58,176 nt of DNA from contig VXYS01000009.1 of assembly GCA_009845905.1 (NCBI GenBank), positions 644,325-702,500 on the forward strand, read 5' to 3'. Below the pieces are notes generated by a model. That model did not search any database and was not told the DNA's origin. It was given only the letters and a program-made list of their open reading frames with translations. The position numbers were made by a program, and so were the translations under genes. Shown in pieces: positions 23,332 to 31,384 of the stretch (positions within the stretch are counted from its first letter, which is position 1; each line of letters begins with the position of its first letter). This DNA comes from Gammaproteobacteria bacterium (GTDB taxonomy: Bacteria > Pseudomonadota > Gammaproteobacteria > Steroidobacterales > Foliamicaceae).

Positions 23332-25188
23332 ATGCAGCCCACCGATATAAGTAACCCAGACTATTTCCATCGCGTTGTCGATTGCCAGTGGGGCTGCCCG
23401 GCGCACACCGACATACCCGAGTACATCCGGCTGATCGCGCAGGGACGCTACGCCGATGCCTACATGCTCAACCGCAAGTCCAACGTGTTCCCTGCGATCC
23501 TGGGCCGGGTTTGCGACCGCCCCTGCGAGCCGGTCTGCCGGCGCGGCCGGGTGGAGGAAAAGCCGGTGGCCATCTGCCGGCTCAAGCGCGTGGCGGCGGA
23601 CCTGCGCGGCGACATCGACCATCGGCTGCCCACCGCGCCAAAGGAGAAGAACGGCAAGCGCGTGGCCCTGATCGGTGCCGGTTGCGCCTCGCTGACGGTG
23701 GCCAACGACCTGGCGCCGCTGGGGTACGAGCTGGTCATCTACGAGTCGCTGGACAAGCCGGGCGGCCTGATGCGCACCAACATCCCGGCCTTCAGGCTGC
23801 CGGTCGAGGTCCTGGACGAGGAAATGGACCAGATCCTGCGCATGGACATCGACCTGCGTCTGGGTCACGAGATCAAGAGCATGCGCGACCTGCTGGACAA
23901 CGGCGGCTATGACGCGGTTTTCGTGGGCACCGGGGCGCCCAAGGGCAAGGAGCTGAACCTGCCCGGGCGGCACGATACCAAGTCCATACATATCGGCATC
24001 GAGTGGCTGGAAAGCGTGGCTTTCGGCCACCTCGACTCCATCGGAGAGCGGGTGCTCATCATCGGCGTGGGCAACACGGCCATGGACTGCTGCCGCACCT
24101 CCCTGCGGTTGGGCGCGAACGATGTGAAGGTCATGGCGCGCAAGCCGAGGGGCTTTTTCAAGGCTTCCGACTGGGAGCTGGAAGACGCCGAAGAAGAAAA
24201 AGTGGAAATCGTCGTGAACCACTCGCCGAAGGAATTCGTGGTCGAGGACGGGAAGCTGAAGGGCATGGTCTTCGACCTGATGGAATACGACATCGTCGAC
24301 GGAAGGATCATGGAAAGCCGCATAACCGGCCAGGAGTTCTTCCCCTGCGACGACGTGATCCTGGCGATCGGCCAGGAAACCGCCTTCCCCTGGGTGGAGC
24401 GGGACATCGGCATCGATTTCGACCGCTGGGACGTTCCCATCGTCGATCGCGTCACGTATGAATCCACCCGCGAAGGCGTCTTCTTCGGCGGCGACGCGGC
24501 CTTCGGCCCCGAGAACATCATCTGGGCGGTGGAGCACGGCCACCAGGCGGCCATTTCGATCCACAAGTATTGTCACGGCGAGCCGATTACCGAGCGCATG
24601 CCTCCCGGCATGAACCTGCTGGCCGCCAAGATGGGCATCCACGAATGGAGTTACTCCAACGATTACGAGACCGCGCCCAGGCGGGCCATGCAGCACATGG
24701 ACCTGGAGAAGAGGTTCCGCAAACTGGACATCGAGGTGGAGCTGGGCTTTACGCCGGAACAGGCCGCGCGCGAAGCGCAGCGTTGCCTGAACTGCGATAT
24801 ACAGACGGTATTCGAGGCCCCGCTTTGCATCGAATGCGACGCCTGCGTGGACATTTGTCCGGTGCATTGCCTGACGATTGCGCCCAACGGGGAAGAGGAA
24901 GATCTGCGGGAACGTCTTACGGTCCCGGCGCACAATCTCGAACAGCCGCTCTACGTTTCGGCCGAACTGCCCCAGACCGGAAGGGTAATGGTCAAGGACG
25001 AGGACCTGTGCGTGCATTGCGGTCTGTGCGCGGAACGCTGCCCGACGGCGGCCTGGGACATGCAGAAATCCGAATTGCTGACTCCGTACGTGCACCACGA
25101 AGCCGAAGGGCGCCCGCCCCGGGGTTCGCTCGGCCAGAGCAAGGCCGGGGCCGAAACGAAGGAAGCGCCGGTTCGCACGGCGGCCTAG
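23332..25188 (+). CDS. NAD(P)-dependent GltD-like flavoprotein fused to a 2x[4Fe-4S] ferredoxin domain
   Basis: 618 residues. The N-terminal Cys-rich Fe-S module (CQWGCPAHTDIPEY; CDRPCEPVC, about 18-70) and two nucleotide-binding motifs (GAGCASLTVANDL near 122 and GVGNTAMDCC near 245) match the small subunit of glutamate synthase, which passes electrons from NAD(P)H through FAD. The C-terminus adds CIECDACVDICP and CVHCGLCAERCP, two [4Fe-4S] clusters. The 2-oxoacid:ferredoxin oxidoreductase genes follow 19 nt later, so it probably links that enzyme to the NAD(P)H pool. Cytoplasmic. A possible -10 (TATAAT at 23285) lies upstream without a clear -35. Confidence 0.92.
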   Translation: MQPTDISNPDYFHRVVDCQWGCPAHTDIPEYIRLIAQGRYADAYMLNRKSNVFPAILGRVCDRPCEPVCRRGRVEEKPVAICRLKRVAADLRGDIDHRLPTAPKEKNGKRVALIGAGCASLTVANDLAPLGYELVIYESLDKPGGLMRTNIPAFRLPVEVLDEEMDQILRMDIDLRLGHEIKSMRDLLDNGGYDAVFVGTGAPKGKELNLPGRHDTKSIHIGIEWLESVAFGHLDSIGERVLIIGVGNTAMDCCRTSLRLGANDVKVMARKPRGFFKASDWELEDAEEEKVEIVVNHSPKEFVVEDGKLKGMVFDLMEYDIVDGRIMESRITGQEFFPCDDVILAIGQETAFPWVERDIGIDFDRWDVPIVDRVTYESTREGVFFGGDAAFGPENIIWAVEHGHQAAISIHKYCHGEPITERMPPGMNLLAAKMGIHEWSYSNDYETAPRRAMQHMDLEKRFRKLDIEVELGFTPEQAAREAQRCLNCDIQTVFEAPLCIECDACVDICPVHCLTIAPNGEEEDLRERLTVPAHNLEQPLYVSAELPQTGRVMVKDEDLCVHCGLCAERCPTAAWDMQKSELLTPYVHHEAEGRPPRGSLGQSKAGAETKEAPVRTAA

Positions 25189-25207
25189 TGCACTGGTAGA
25201 ACGGCTC

Positions 25208-27007
25208 ATGCCGGCAGACAACGATTTCACGATTCGCATCGCCAACGTAAACGGCACCGGCTCGGCCAGCGCCAATTCGTTGCTGATGAAGACCCTGTTC
25301 AGGATGGGCATCCCGGTTGCTGGCAAGAACTACTTCCCATCCAATATCCAGGGCCTGCCCACCTGGTACGAAGTGCGCGCCAGCCACCGCGGCTACCTGG
25401 CGCGCTCCGGCAGCGTGGATATAGCCGTGGCCATGAACGCCGAGACGTACCAGCGCGACCTTCGCGAGCTGACCTCCGGCGGCTACCTGCTCTACGACTC
25501 CACCTGGCCGCGCCGCGAGGTGCTGCGCCGCGAGGACGTGCACATCCTGGGCGTTCCCCTGGCGCGCATGTGCAACGAGAGCTTCGATAACGCGCGCGCG
25601 CGCATCCTGATGAAGAACATCGCCTACGTGGGCGTGCTGGCGGCGCTGCTGGAACTCGATCTCGACATCATCCGGGAGCTGCTGCGCCAAACGTTCGCCC
25701 GCAAGAAGCCGCTGCTTGAGGCCAATCAGATCGCCATCGGCCTGGGATACGACTACGCCCGCGAACACCTGCACTGCCCCTTGCCGTTCGTGGCCCGCTC
25801 AATGGAGGGGCCGGGCTCGCAAATCATCATCGACGGCAATACGGCGGCGGCACTCGGCAGCGTTTATGCCGGCGCCACGTTCGGCGCCTGGTACCCGATT
25901 ACGCCGTCCACTTCGCTGATGGACGCGTTTCGCAGCTTTTGCGCGCGCTTCCGCACCGCCGAAGACGGCTCCCGCGATTACTGCGTGATCCAGGCGGAAG
26001 ACGAACTGGCCGCGATCGGCATGGTGCTGGGCGCCGGATGGAACGGCGCGCGCGCCTTTACGCCCACCTCGGGCCCGGGTATCTCGCTGATGTCCGAGTT
26101 CCTCGGTTACGGCTACTACGCGGAGATTCCGGCGGTCCTGTTCGACGTGCAACGGGTGGGTCCGTCCACCGGCATGCCCACCCGCACGCAGCAGGGCGAC
26201 ATCCTGTCCTGCGCCTACGCCTCGCACGGCGACACCCGCCATGTTTTGCTATTTCCCTCCACTCCGAAAGAGTGCTTTGAAATGGCGGCAACGGCCTTTG
26301 ACCTGGCCGAGAGGCTGCAGACGCCGGTGATCGTGCTTTCGGACCTGGACCTGGGCATGAACGACTGGATGAGCGAGGAGCTGACCTGGGACGACGAGTA
26401 CCGGCCCGATCGCGGCAAGGTATTGCGCGCCGAGCAGCTTGAGGAAATGGAAGCCTTCTATCGCTACCTGGACGTGGACGGCGACGGCGTGCCGTACCGC
26501 ACGCTGCCGGGCGAGCATCCCAAGGGGGCGTTCTTCACCCGCGGGTCGGGACACAACATGTACGGCGGCTACACTGAGAATGCCGGCGAGTACCAGGAGG
26601 TGCTGGATCGCCTGCGCAGGAAATGGGATCATGCGGCGACCATCGTGCCGCGGCCCGAAATTCGCACGGCCCCCGGCGCGCAGGCCGGAATGATCACCCT
26701 GGGCACCGGCCATTCCGCCTGCCGCGAGGCGCTGGACACGCTGGCCGGCCGGGGCGTGACACTGGACTACATGAAGATCAATGCATTCCCCTTCGGTGCG
26801 GAAGTCGAGACTTTCCTGAACGATCACAAGCGCATCTACGTTGTGGAGCAGAACCGCGACGCGCAGTTGCGCACGCTGCTGATCAACGAGGCCGGCGGCC
26901 GCGCCGAGCAGCTCGTGGAAGTACTGCACTACAACGGCATGCCGATCCCCGCGACCTCGATCGTCAGCGCGGTCGAGGCGGACATGCTGCGGGACCAGGC
27001 GGCTTAG
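25208..27007 (+). CDS. korA: 2-oxoacid:ferredoxin oxidoreductase, fused gamma-alpha subunit
   Basis: 599 residues. The first ~190 residues are the gamma domain (IRIANVNGTGSASANSLLMK; VAMNAETYQRDL). Residues ~200-600 are the alpha, pyrimidine-binding domain with GNTAAALGSVYAGATFGAWYPITPS and VIQAEDELAAIGMVLGA, followed by the C-terminal domain (MITLGTGHSAC; YVVEQNRDAQL). With the beta subunit it converts a 2-oxoacid plus CoA to acyl-CoA, CO2 and reduced ferredoxin; 2-oxoglutarate is the usual substrate of this architecture but is not proven here. Starts 19 nt after the flavoprotein gene and 24 nt before korB. Confidence 0.92.
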   Translation: MPADNDFTIRIANVNGTGSASANSLLMKTLFRMGIPVAGKNYFPSNIQGLPTWYEVRASHRGYLARSGSVDIAVAMNAETYQRDLRELTSGGYLLYDSTWPRREVLRREDVHILGVPLARMCNESFDNARARILMKNIAYVGVLAALLELDLDIIRELLRQTFARKKPLLEANQIAIGLGYDYAREHLHCPLPFVARSMEGPGSQIIIDGNTAAALGSVYAGATFGAWYPITPSTSLMDAFRSFCARFRTAEDGSRDYCVIQAEDELAAIGMVLGAGWNGARAFTPTSGPGISLMSEFLGYGYYAEIPAVLFDVQRVGPSTGMPTRTQQGDILSCAYASHGDTRHVLLFPSTPKECFEMAATAFDLAERLQTPVIVLSDLDLGMNDWMSEELTWDDEYRPDRGKVLRAEQLEEMEAFYRYLDVDGDGVPYRTLPGEHPKGAFFTRGSGHNMYGGYTENAGEYQEVLDRLRRKWDHAATIVPRPEIRTAPGAQAGMITLGTGHSACREALDTLAGRGVTLDYMKINAFPFGAEVETFLNDHKRIYVVEQNRDAQLRTLLINEAGGRAEQLVEVLHYNGMPIPATSIVSAVEADMLRDQAA

Positions 27008-27031
27008 GCGTCGCCGGATGAAGAACACGGA

Positions 27032-28087
27032 ATGAGCTATATCGCCCGACCCAAGGTCAGCCACCCGGCCCTGGCCCGCAACGAACTGGGGCTGACCATG
27101 CGCGACTACGAGGGCGGCATGTCCACGCTTTGCGCGGGCTGCGGGCACGACTCGATCACCGGTGCGCTGATCCAGGCGGTCTTCGAGCTGTCCATACCGC
27201 CGCATCGAATGGGCAAGCTCAGCGGGATCGGATGTTCGTCCAAGACGCCGGCGTACTTCGCGGCTTCCTCCCACGGGTTCAACTCGGTCCACGGGCGAAT
27301 GCCTTCGGTATCCACCGGCGCCGCCGCGGTCAATGGCCGGCTCCAGTACATCGGCATTTCCGGCGACGGCGATTCGCTGTCCATCGGGGTCGGTCAGTTC
27401 GTTCACGCCATGCGCCGCAACCTCAACATGCTGTACCTGATCGAGGACAACGGCGTCTACGGGCTTACCAAGGGACAGTTTTCCGCCTCCGCCGACACCG
27501 GCAGCACCGCCAAGCGCGGCGAGGTGAACGAACAGCAGGCCATTGATCCCTGCCTGCTCGCGATTGCCTCGGGTTGCGGTTTCGTGGCCCGCGGGTTTTC
27601 CGGAGACCGCACACAGCTGGTGCCGCTGCTCAAGGCCGGACTGTCGCATCGCGGGTTTGCGATGATCGACGTGATTTCGCCCTGCGTCACGTTCAACGAC
27701 CACGAGGGCTCGACCAAGAGCTATCGCTTTACGCGCGAGAATGCGTATCCGATCGGCCACACGGATTTCATTCCGCCGGAAGTCGAAATCAAGGCCGAAC
27801 TCGGCGTGGGCGAGGCGCAGCAGGTCCAGTTGCACGGCGGAGGCAGCATCCTGCTGCGCAAACTGGACCAGGAGTACGACGCAAGCGACCGGAGTGCGGC
27901 CCTGGCTTATCTCAGCCGCCGCCAGGGCAATGGAGAGGTGGCCACCGGCCTGCTGTTCGTGGAGGAAGGCGGCGCGGACATGCATGAACTCGCGCGATTG
28001 GGCGAAACGCCGCTGGCGGACTTGCCTTACGAAAGGCTTTGCCCGGGATCGGGCGCGCTGGCCGACTTGCAGGACCGGCTGCGTTAA
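27032..28087 (+). CDS. korB: 2-oxoacid:ferredoxin oxidoreductase, beta subunit
   Basis: 351 residues, thiamine-diphosphate-binding subunit. LCAGCGHDSITGALI with two of the cluster-binding Cys (about 31-45), GIGCSSKTPAYF, the TPP/Mg motif ISGDGDSLSIGVGQFVHAMRRN, and IEDNGVYGLTKGQ. A CVTFND segment further on fits the remaining cluster ligand. Completes the three-gene unit with the flavoprotein and korA. Its last codons overlap the end of the convergent secreted-protein gene by four bases. Confidence 0.92.
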   Translation: MSYIARPKVSHPALARNELGLTMRDYEGGMSTLCAGCGHDSITGALIQAVFELSIPPHRMGKLSGIGCSSKTPAYFAASSHGFNSVHGRMPSVSTGAAAVNGRLQYIGISGDGDSLSIGVGQFVHAMRRNLNMLYLIEDNGVYGLTKGQFSASADTGSTAKRGEVNEQQAIDPCLLAIASGCGFVARGFSGDRTQLVPLLKAGLSHRGFAMIDVISPCVTFNDHEGSTKSYRFTRENAYPIGHTDFIPPEVEIKAELGVGEAQQVQLHGGGSILLRKLDQEYDASDRSAALAYLSRRQGNGEVATGLLFVEEGGADMHELARLGETPLADLPYERLCPGSGALADLQDRLR

Positions 28088-28596
28088 TCGATTTCCGAGG
28101 GCGGGACGCCCTCGTTCCCAGGTGCTGGGGGTTTCTCGGGCAGGGGCGGACAGCGCACCCAGGCGTCCAGTGCAAGGGACGTTTGAGCGCTCGTTTGCTT
28201 CCCCGTCGAAGCCCGGCATACCAGGGCGCCCTGTGCGGTGAATTTCGACTTCAGCCGCAGCACCGGTCCCGGCGTGTCGCCGGTCTCGGGACAGAAGATT
28301 TCCGGCCTCAGGCCGCGCAGCTGCCGGGCGGGGACCTGAATGGAAAACACCCTGCGCCAGGCGTCTTCCTCCGCCGAGAAAGCGGCGCGCACCGTCGTGT
28401 CGGAGATCGAAACCTGCAGATGCCCTCCTGTTGTGTCGGGAGGGCAATCGAACTCGGCGGTCACCGAAAACGAGTGCTCTTCGGCCGCTTCGCCCGACAC
28501 CCACAAAGGCGCGTTTGCGGGCGGTTCGTTGTCGGCGGCGGGGAGGTAGGGACCTTGCAGGAGTGAGAGCAGTGCGGTGGCCAGTACGGGTGTCAT
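28084..28596 (-). CDS. Hypothetical secreted protein
   Basis: 170 residues, unrecognised. A short hydrophobic N-terminus (VLATALLSLLQG) could be a signal peptide. The mature part has three Cys spread over beta-rich sequence (FDCPP; EIFCPET; VRCPPLP) and no catalytic motif. The last ~10 codons (NEGVPPSEI) run through a family 2 palindrome, so the C-terminus seems to have been extended or replaced by the repeat. Lies downstream of erpA on the same strand with 16 nt between. Confidence 0.55.
   Translation of the reverse strand: MTPVLATALLSLLQGPYLPAADNEPPANAPLWVSGEAAEEHSFSVTAEFDCPPDTTGGHLQVSISDTTVRAAFSAEEDAWRRVFSIQVPARQLRGLRPEIFCPETGDTPGPVLRLKSKFTAQGALVCRASTGKQTSAQTSLALDAWVRCPPLPEKPPAPGNEGVPPSEID
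28096..28114. repeat. Family 2 palindrome, partial copy c
   Basis: CGAGGGCG-GGA-CGCCCTCG, an 8-bp perfect stem matching the right half of the copies at 20254 and 44842. It sits inside the 3' end of the secreted-protein gene, next to the korB stop. Confidence 0.6.
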
Positions 28597-28612
28597 CGCA
28601 CCGCAGCGGAGC

Positions 28613-28975
28613 TCAGGCGGAAAAGCTGGAACCGCATCCGCATGTGCTCTGGGCGTTCGGATTGCGGATAACGAAGCGTGCGCCGCTCAAGTCGTCCTTG
28701 AAGTCGATCTCGGCGCCTTCCAGGTACTGCAAGCTGGTGGGGTCCACCAGGAGGGTTACGCCCAGCTGCTCCACCGAAGCGTCGCCTTCCTCGCGCTGGT
28801 CGTCGAAGGTAAACCCGTACTGAAAGCCCGAGCAGCCTCCACCGGAGATATAGACGCGCAGCATCAGCGCCGAGTTGTCTTCTTCCTGCAGCAACTGGCC
28901 CACCTTGCGGGCCGCGGCCTCGGTAAAGACCAGCGGAGCGCTGCCGTGTCGATCGTCGTAAATCTGCGGTTCCAT
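28613..28975 (-). CDS. erpA: A-type iron-sulfur cluster carrier/insertion protein
   Basis: 120 residues, HesB/IscA fold. The three cluster-binding Cys are in GGGCSGFQY (about 47-55) and at the C-terminus in STCGCGSSF. The Glu/Asp-rich middle ([13 protein letters not shown]) is typical, and overall it fits ErpA better than IscA because it stands outside an isc operon. It delivers [4Fe-4S] or [2Fe-2S] clusters to apoproteins, and this window encodes several Fe-S enzymes. Nine bases separate it from the bactofilin gene upstream. Confidence 0.93.
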   Translation of the reverse strand: MEPQIYDDRHGSAPLVFTEAAARKVGQLLQEEDNSALMLRVYISGGGCSGFQYGFTFDDQREEGDASVEQLGVTLLVDPTSLQYLEGAEIDFKDDLSGARFVIRNPNAQSTCGCGSSFSA

Positions 28976-28984
28976 GTCGGTTTC

Positions 28985-29413
28985 TCAAGTCAGGGACGGT
29001 TGCATCCGATTTGCCGAAGACGACTCCGGGCCGTGTCCGGCTGCAGCCACGCTGCCGGCCGGATCCGCGGAACCCACCAGCAACCGGCCCATTACGACGG
29101 CGCCTTTTTCTACTTCGATCTGCTCGTACGCTATCGAACCCTCGATACGCGCGGTCGATTTGAGGGTGATCGTTCCGCTGCAGTACAGGTCGCCAACGAT
29201 CGTGCCCTGGATCAGCATGCGCGCGGCCCTGGCGTTGCCCTCTATGCGCCCGGTTTGCGCGACGGCCAGTTCGCTCTTCTTGTTGTCCGGCGCGGACACG
29301 TCGCCCTTGACGGTCCCGGCCACATGACAGCCCCGGTCGAAAATCAGGTTGCCGGTAACGGTGGCGTCACTTCCGACCAGAGTCGTAACCGCATTGTTCA
29401 GTCGATTCTTCAT
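28985..29413 (-). CDS. Bactofilin (polymer-forming cytoskeletal protein)
   Basis: About 142 residues dominated by short beta repeats (TVTGNLIFDRGCHVAGTVKGDV; GRIEGNARAARMLIQGTIVGDL; ARIEGSIAYEQIEVEKGAVVMG) that build the bactofilin beta-helix. Such proteins polymerise at the membrane and influence cell shape or local peptidoglycan. The ATG at 29413 overlaps the upstream stop as ATGA; an in-frame ATG at 29437 would add eight residues and overlap the neighbour by 28 nt. Neither has a good Shine-Dalgarno, so the start is uncertain. The C-terminal tail is Ser/Pro-rich and likely disordered. Confidence 0.88.
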   Translation of the reverse strand: MKNRLNNAVTTLVGSDATVTGNLIFDRGCHVAGTVKGDVSAPDNKKSELAVAQTGRIEGNARAARMLIQGTIVGDLYCSGTITLKSTARIEGSIAYEQIEVEKGAVVMGRLLVGSADPAGSVAAAGHGPESSSANRMQPSLT

Positions 29414-30087
29414 GTCCTTGGTGCCAGTGGCGCCCATGGAAATTCACGTTCAAAGCTGTGCTGTTCATCCGGACTGGGCGTTACGCGTACCCGGATCTTG
29501 CTGGGCTCGAATCTCGCGGGCAAGGTCACGTTCGCACGCAGCTCGGTGCTGCTTTGAAAATTGAATTCTATCCGACTCGCACTGAGCTGACTGATTTCAT
29601 GCAGTTCGAGTTCGTGGCCCGAGCCGTCCAGGGTGCCGGCGAAGGCCAGTTCCAGATGTCCGCGGCAGCGCTGGTTGTCCGACAGCAGCGCCTGCGTCAG
29701 GCCTACGCTGAGGCTGAAATCCCGGGCGTCCCCGTCCGGCTCCACGTTTACGGAATGAATTCGCAGCCCTGCGCGGGCTTCCTGGGGCGTAATGATTTCC
29801 TGCAGCCCATAGATGGTCATGCGCTGATTCATCACCTGGCCCTGCAAGTCGCTGACCTGGGATCGAAGGGCCGTCGCCGCTTCCTCGTCGATCATCTGGT
29901 TGAGCTCGTGGTTGCGCAGTTCCAGGTTTTCTATGCGGGCCTGCATGCCGGCAATATGGTCGCTGCTGAGGCTGCGCTGCAGCCACCAGCCGGCGAACCC
30001 TCCGGCCGCGAAGACCAGGGCGATGATGAGAGACAGCGCGACGGAATAGCGCCCTCGCCATACCAGGACTTTGTTGCGGCCGAGCAA
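29410..30087 (-). CDS. Membrane-anchored coiled-coil protein (DUF6776-like)
   Basis: 225 residues. One N-terminal transmembrane helix (SLIIALVFAAGGFAGWWL, about 19-36), a coiled coil of ~60 residues with regularly spaced Leu/Ile (IENLELRNHELNQMIDEE), then a beta-rich periplasmic domain ending in EFPWAP. The layout, next to a bactofilin gene, matches a family found beside bactofilin in Gammaproteobacteria. The start is TTG at 30087, with GGAACG upstream. It probably works with the bactofilin in the envelope; no enzymatic motif is visible. Confidence 0.75.
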   Translation of the reverse strand: MLGRNKVLVWRGRYSVALSLIIALVFAAGGFAGWWLQRSLSSDHIAGMQARIENLELRNHELNQMIDEEAATALRSQVSDLQGQVMNQRMTIYGLQEIITPQEARAGLRIHSVNVEPDGDARDFSLSVGLTQALLSDNQRCRGHLELAFAGTLDGSGHELELHEISQLSASRIEFNFQSSTELRANVTLPARFEPSKIRVRVTPSPDEQHSFEREFPWAPLAPRT

Positions 30088-30120
30088 AACCGTTCCCGGA
30101 AATCCAACCTGCCGTTTACT

Positions 30121-30630
30121 TTACCGCATGTTCACCGTCGCCCGCAGGCCGACGCGCTCCCCGAATTCCTCCAGAACCTGCCGGTAAACGGAGCGCTTGA
30201 AGAACACGACTTCCTCGACCGGAAGCCAGTAATCCACCCAGCTCCAATCGTCGAATTCAGGCTCTTCGGCGAGGTCGGGACGAACGCGCTCGTCCGTGCA
30301 GTTGAGCCTCAGCAGCCACCAGAGCTGTTTCTGGCCGATGCAGCGCGGCGCACGCGAACGCCGGTACCTCGACGGCAGCTTGTAATTCACCCACCGGCCC
30401 ATGCGCGCCACTTCCCTTACCTGAGACGGTTCCAGCCCCAGTTCTTCCTTCAGTTCGCGGTACATGGCGTCGCGCGGCGGTTCCCCCTGCCGAACGCCAC
30501 CCTGGGGAAACTGCCAGCCGCGATGATCGCTGCGGCGCGCCAGCAAAACCCGGTCGCGACCGTCCCATATGACGATGCCGATGCCCCGTCGATAGCCGTT
30601 GTGGTCGATGATGTCCTGCTCAGGCACCAC
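30121..30630 (-). CDS. rppH: RNA pyrophosphohydrolase (Nudix)
   Basis: 169 residues. Removes pyrophosphate from the 5' end of transcripts and so triggers mRNA decay. N-terminal GYRRGIGIVIWD and the Nudix box (GGVRQGE ... RELKEELG, about residues 44-65) with the metal-binding Glu pair. RHRGWQFPQ-like text (DHRGWQFPQGG) precedes it, and WWLLRL and FDDWSWVDYW are family features. GTG at 30630 is preceded by GGGGAG at a spacing of six bases. Confidence 0.95.
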   Translation of the reverse strand: MVPEQDIIDHNGYRRGIGIVIWDGRDRVLLARRSDHRGWQFPQGGVRQGEPPRDAMYRELKEELGLEPSQVREVARMGRWVNYKLPSRYRRSRAPRCIGQKQLWWLLRLNCTDERVRPDLAEEPEFDDWSWVDYWLPVEEVVFFKRSVYRQVLEEFGERVGLRATVNMR

Positions 30631-30702
30631 GAAATTCTCCCCTTCCCGCGAAAGGATACCCTGCTTGCATTAGGATGCGTAACTCCCGGACAGCAAGCCA
30701 GC

Positions 30703-31377
30703 ATGAGTCATTCCGTAAAGCAGCACCTCCGCCTGGAAATCGAGGCCTACGACCGGACCATACGCACCTGGATTCCCGGTTACGAGCAGGCGCTGAAACG
30801 GGCCGCCCGGGAGGTTGCCCGCGCGCAACCGCGCCGGGTGCTGGACCTGGGCGCCGGGACCGGCGCCCTTTCCGAAGCCATACTGGAACAGACTGCAACG
30901 GCCACGGTCGAATTGCTCGACCTGGACGAGGAAATGCTTGCCCAGGCCCGGGTGCGGCTGAAGCGCTTCGGCGAAAGGGCGCGCTACCGCCGGCAATCGT
31001 TTCTTGATCCCCTGCCGGAATGCGATACGGTCGCAGCGTCGCTGGCGTTGCACCATGTGCCCGCCATGACGGAGAAGACGCAACTCTACAGGCGGATCCT
31101 CGAAGCGCTTGCGCCGGGCGGCGTGCTGGTCAACGCCGACGTGACCATGCCGTCAGGCGAACCGCGGCGCAGCGAACACTACGCGAAGTGGGCGGCGCAT
31201 CTGGTCTCATGCGGTATCGGGAAGGACCGCGCCTACGAGCACTTCAGGGAGTGGGCCGGCGAGGATACGTATTTCCCGCTGGAAAAGGAGCTGGAGGCCA
31301 TGACGGAGGCCGGCTTTGACGTTGCCTGCGCCTGGCGGGACATTCCCAACACGCTGATCATCGGACGAAAGCCCTGA
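30703..31377 (+). CDS. Class I SAM-dependent methyltransferase
   Basis: 224 residues, methyltransferase type 11/12-like. Motif I VLDLGAGTGALSEA (about 46-59), acidic loop ELLDLDEEML, motif LASLALHHVP-like (AASLALHHVPA) and LAPGGVLVNADV. Two helical additions (AKWAAHLVSCGIGKD; HFREWAGED) are typical of small-molecule methyltransferases. The frame is open over a kilobase upstream through antisense DNA; ATG at 30703 is the sensible start because it begins a canonical domain after the divergent rppH promoter. Substrate unknown. Confidence 0.82.
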   Translation: MSHSVKQHLRLEIEAYDRTIRTWIPGYEQALKRAAREVARAQPRRVLDLGAGTGALSEAILEQTATATVELLDLDEEMLAQARVRLKRFGERARYRRQSFLDPLPECDTVAASLALHHVPAMTEKTQLYRRILEALAPGGVLVNADVTMPSGEPRRSEHYAKWAAHLVSCGIGKDRAYEHFREWAGEDTYFPLEKELEAMTEAGFDVACAWRDIPNTLIIGRKP

Positions 31378-31384
31378 TGTTGCG

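Noticed and set aside
23164..25326. Minus-strand open frame across the iron-sulfur flavoprotein
   Set aside because: Shadow of a gene with unmistakable cluster and nucleotide motifs on the plus strand.
29458..30702. Plus-strand extension upstream of the methyltransferase at 30703
   Set aside because: It would run antisense through the coiled-coil gene and rppH; the methyltransferase domain starts only after 30703.
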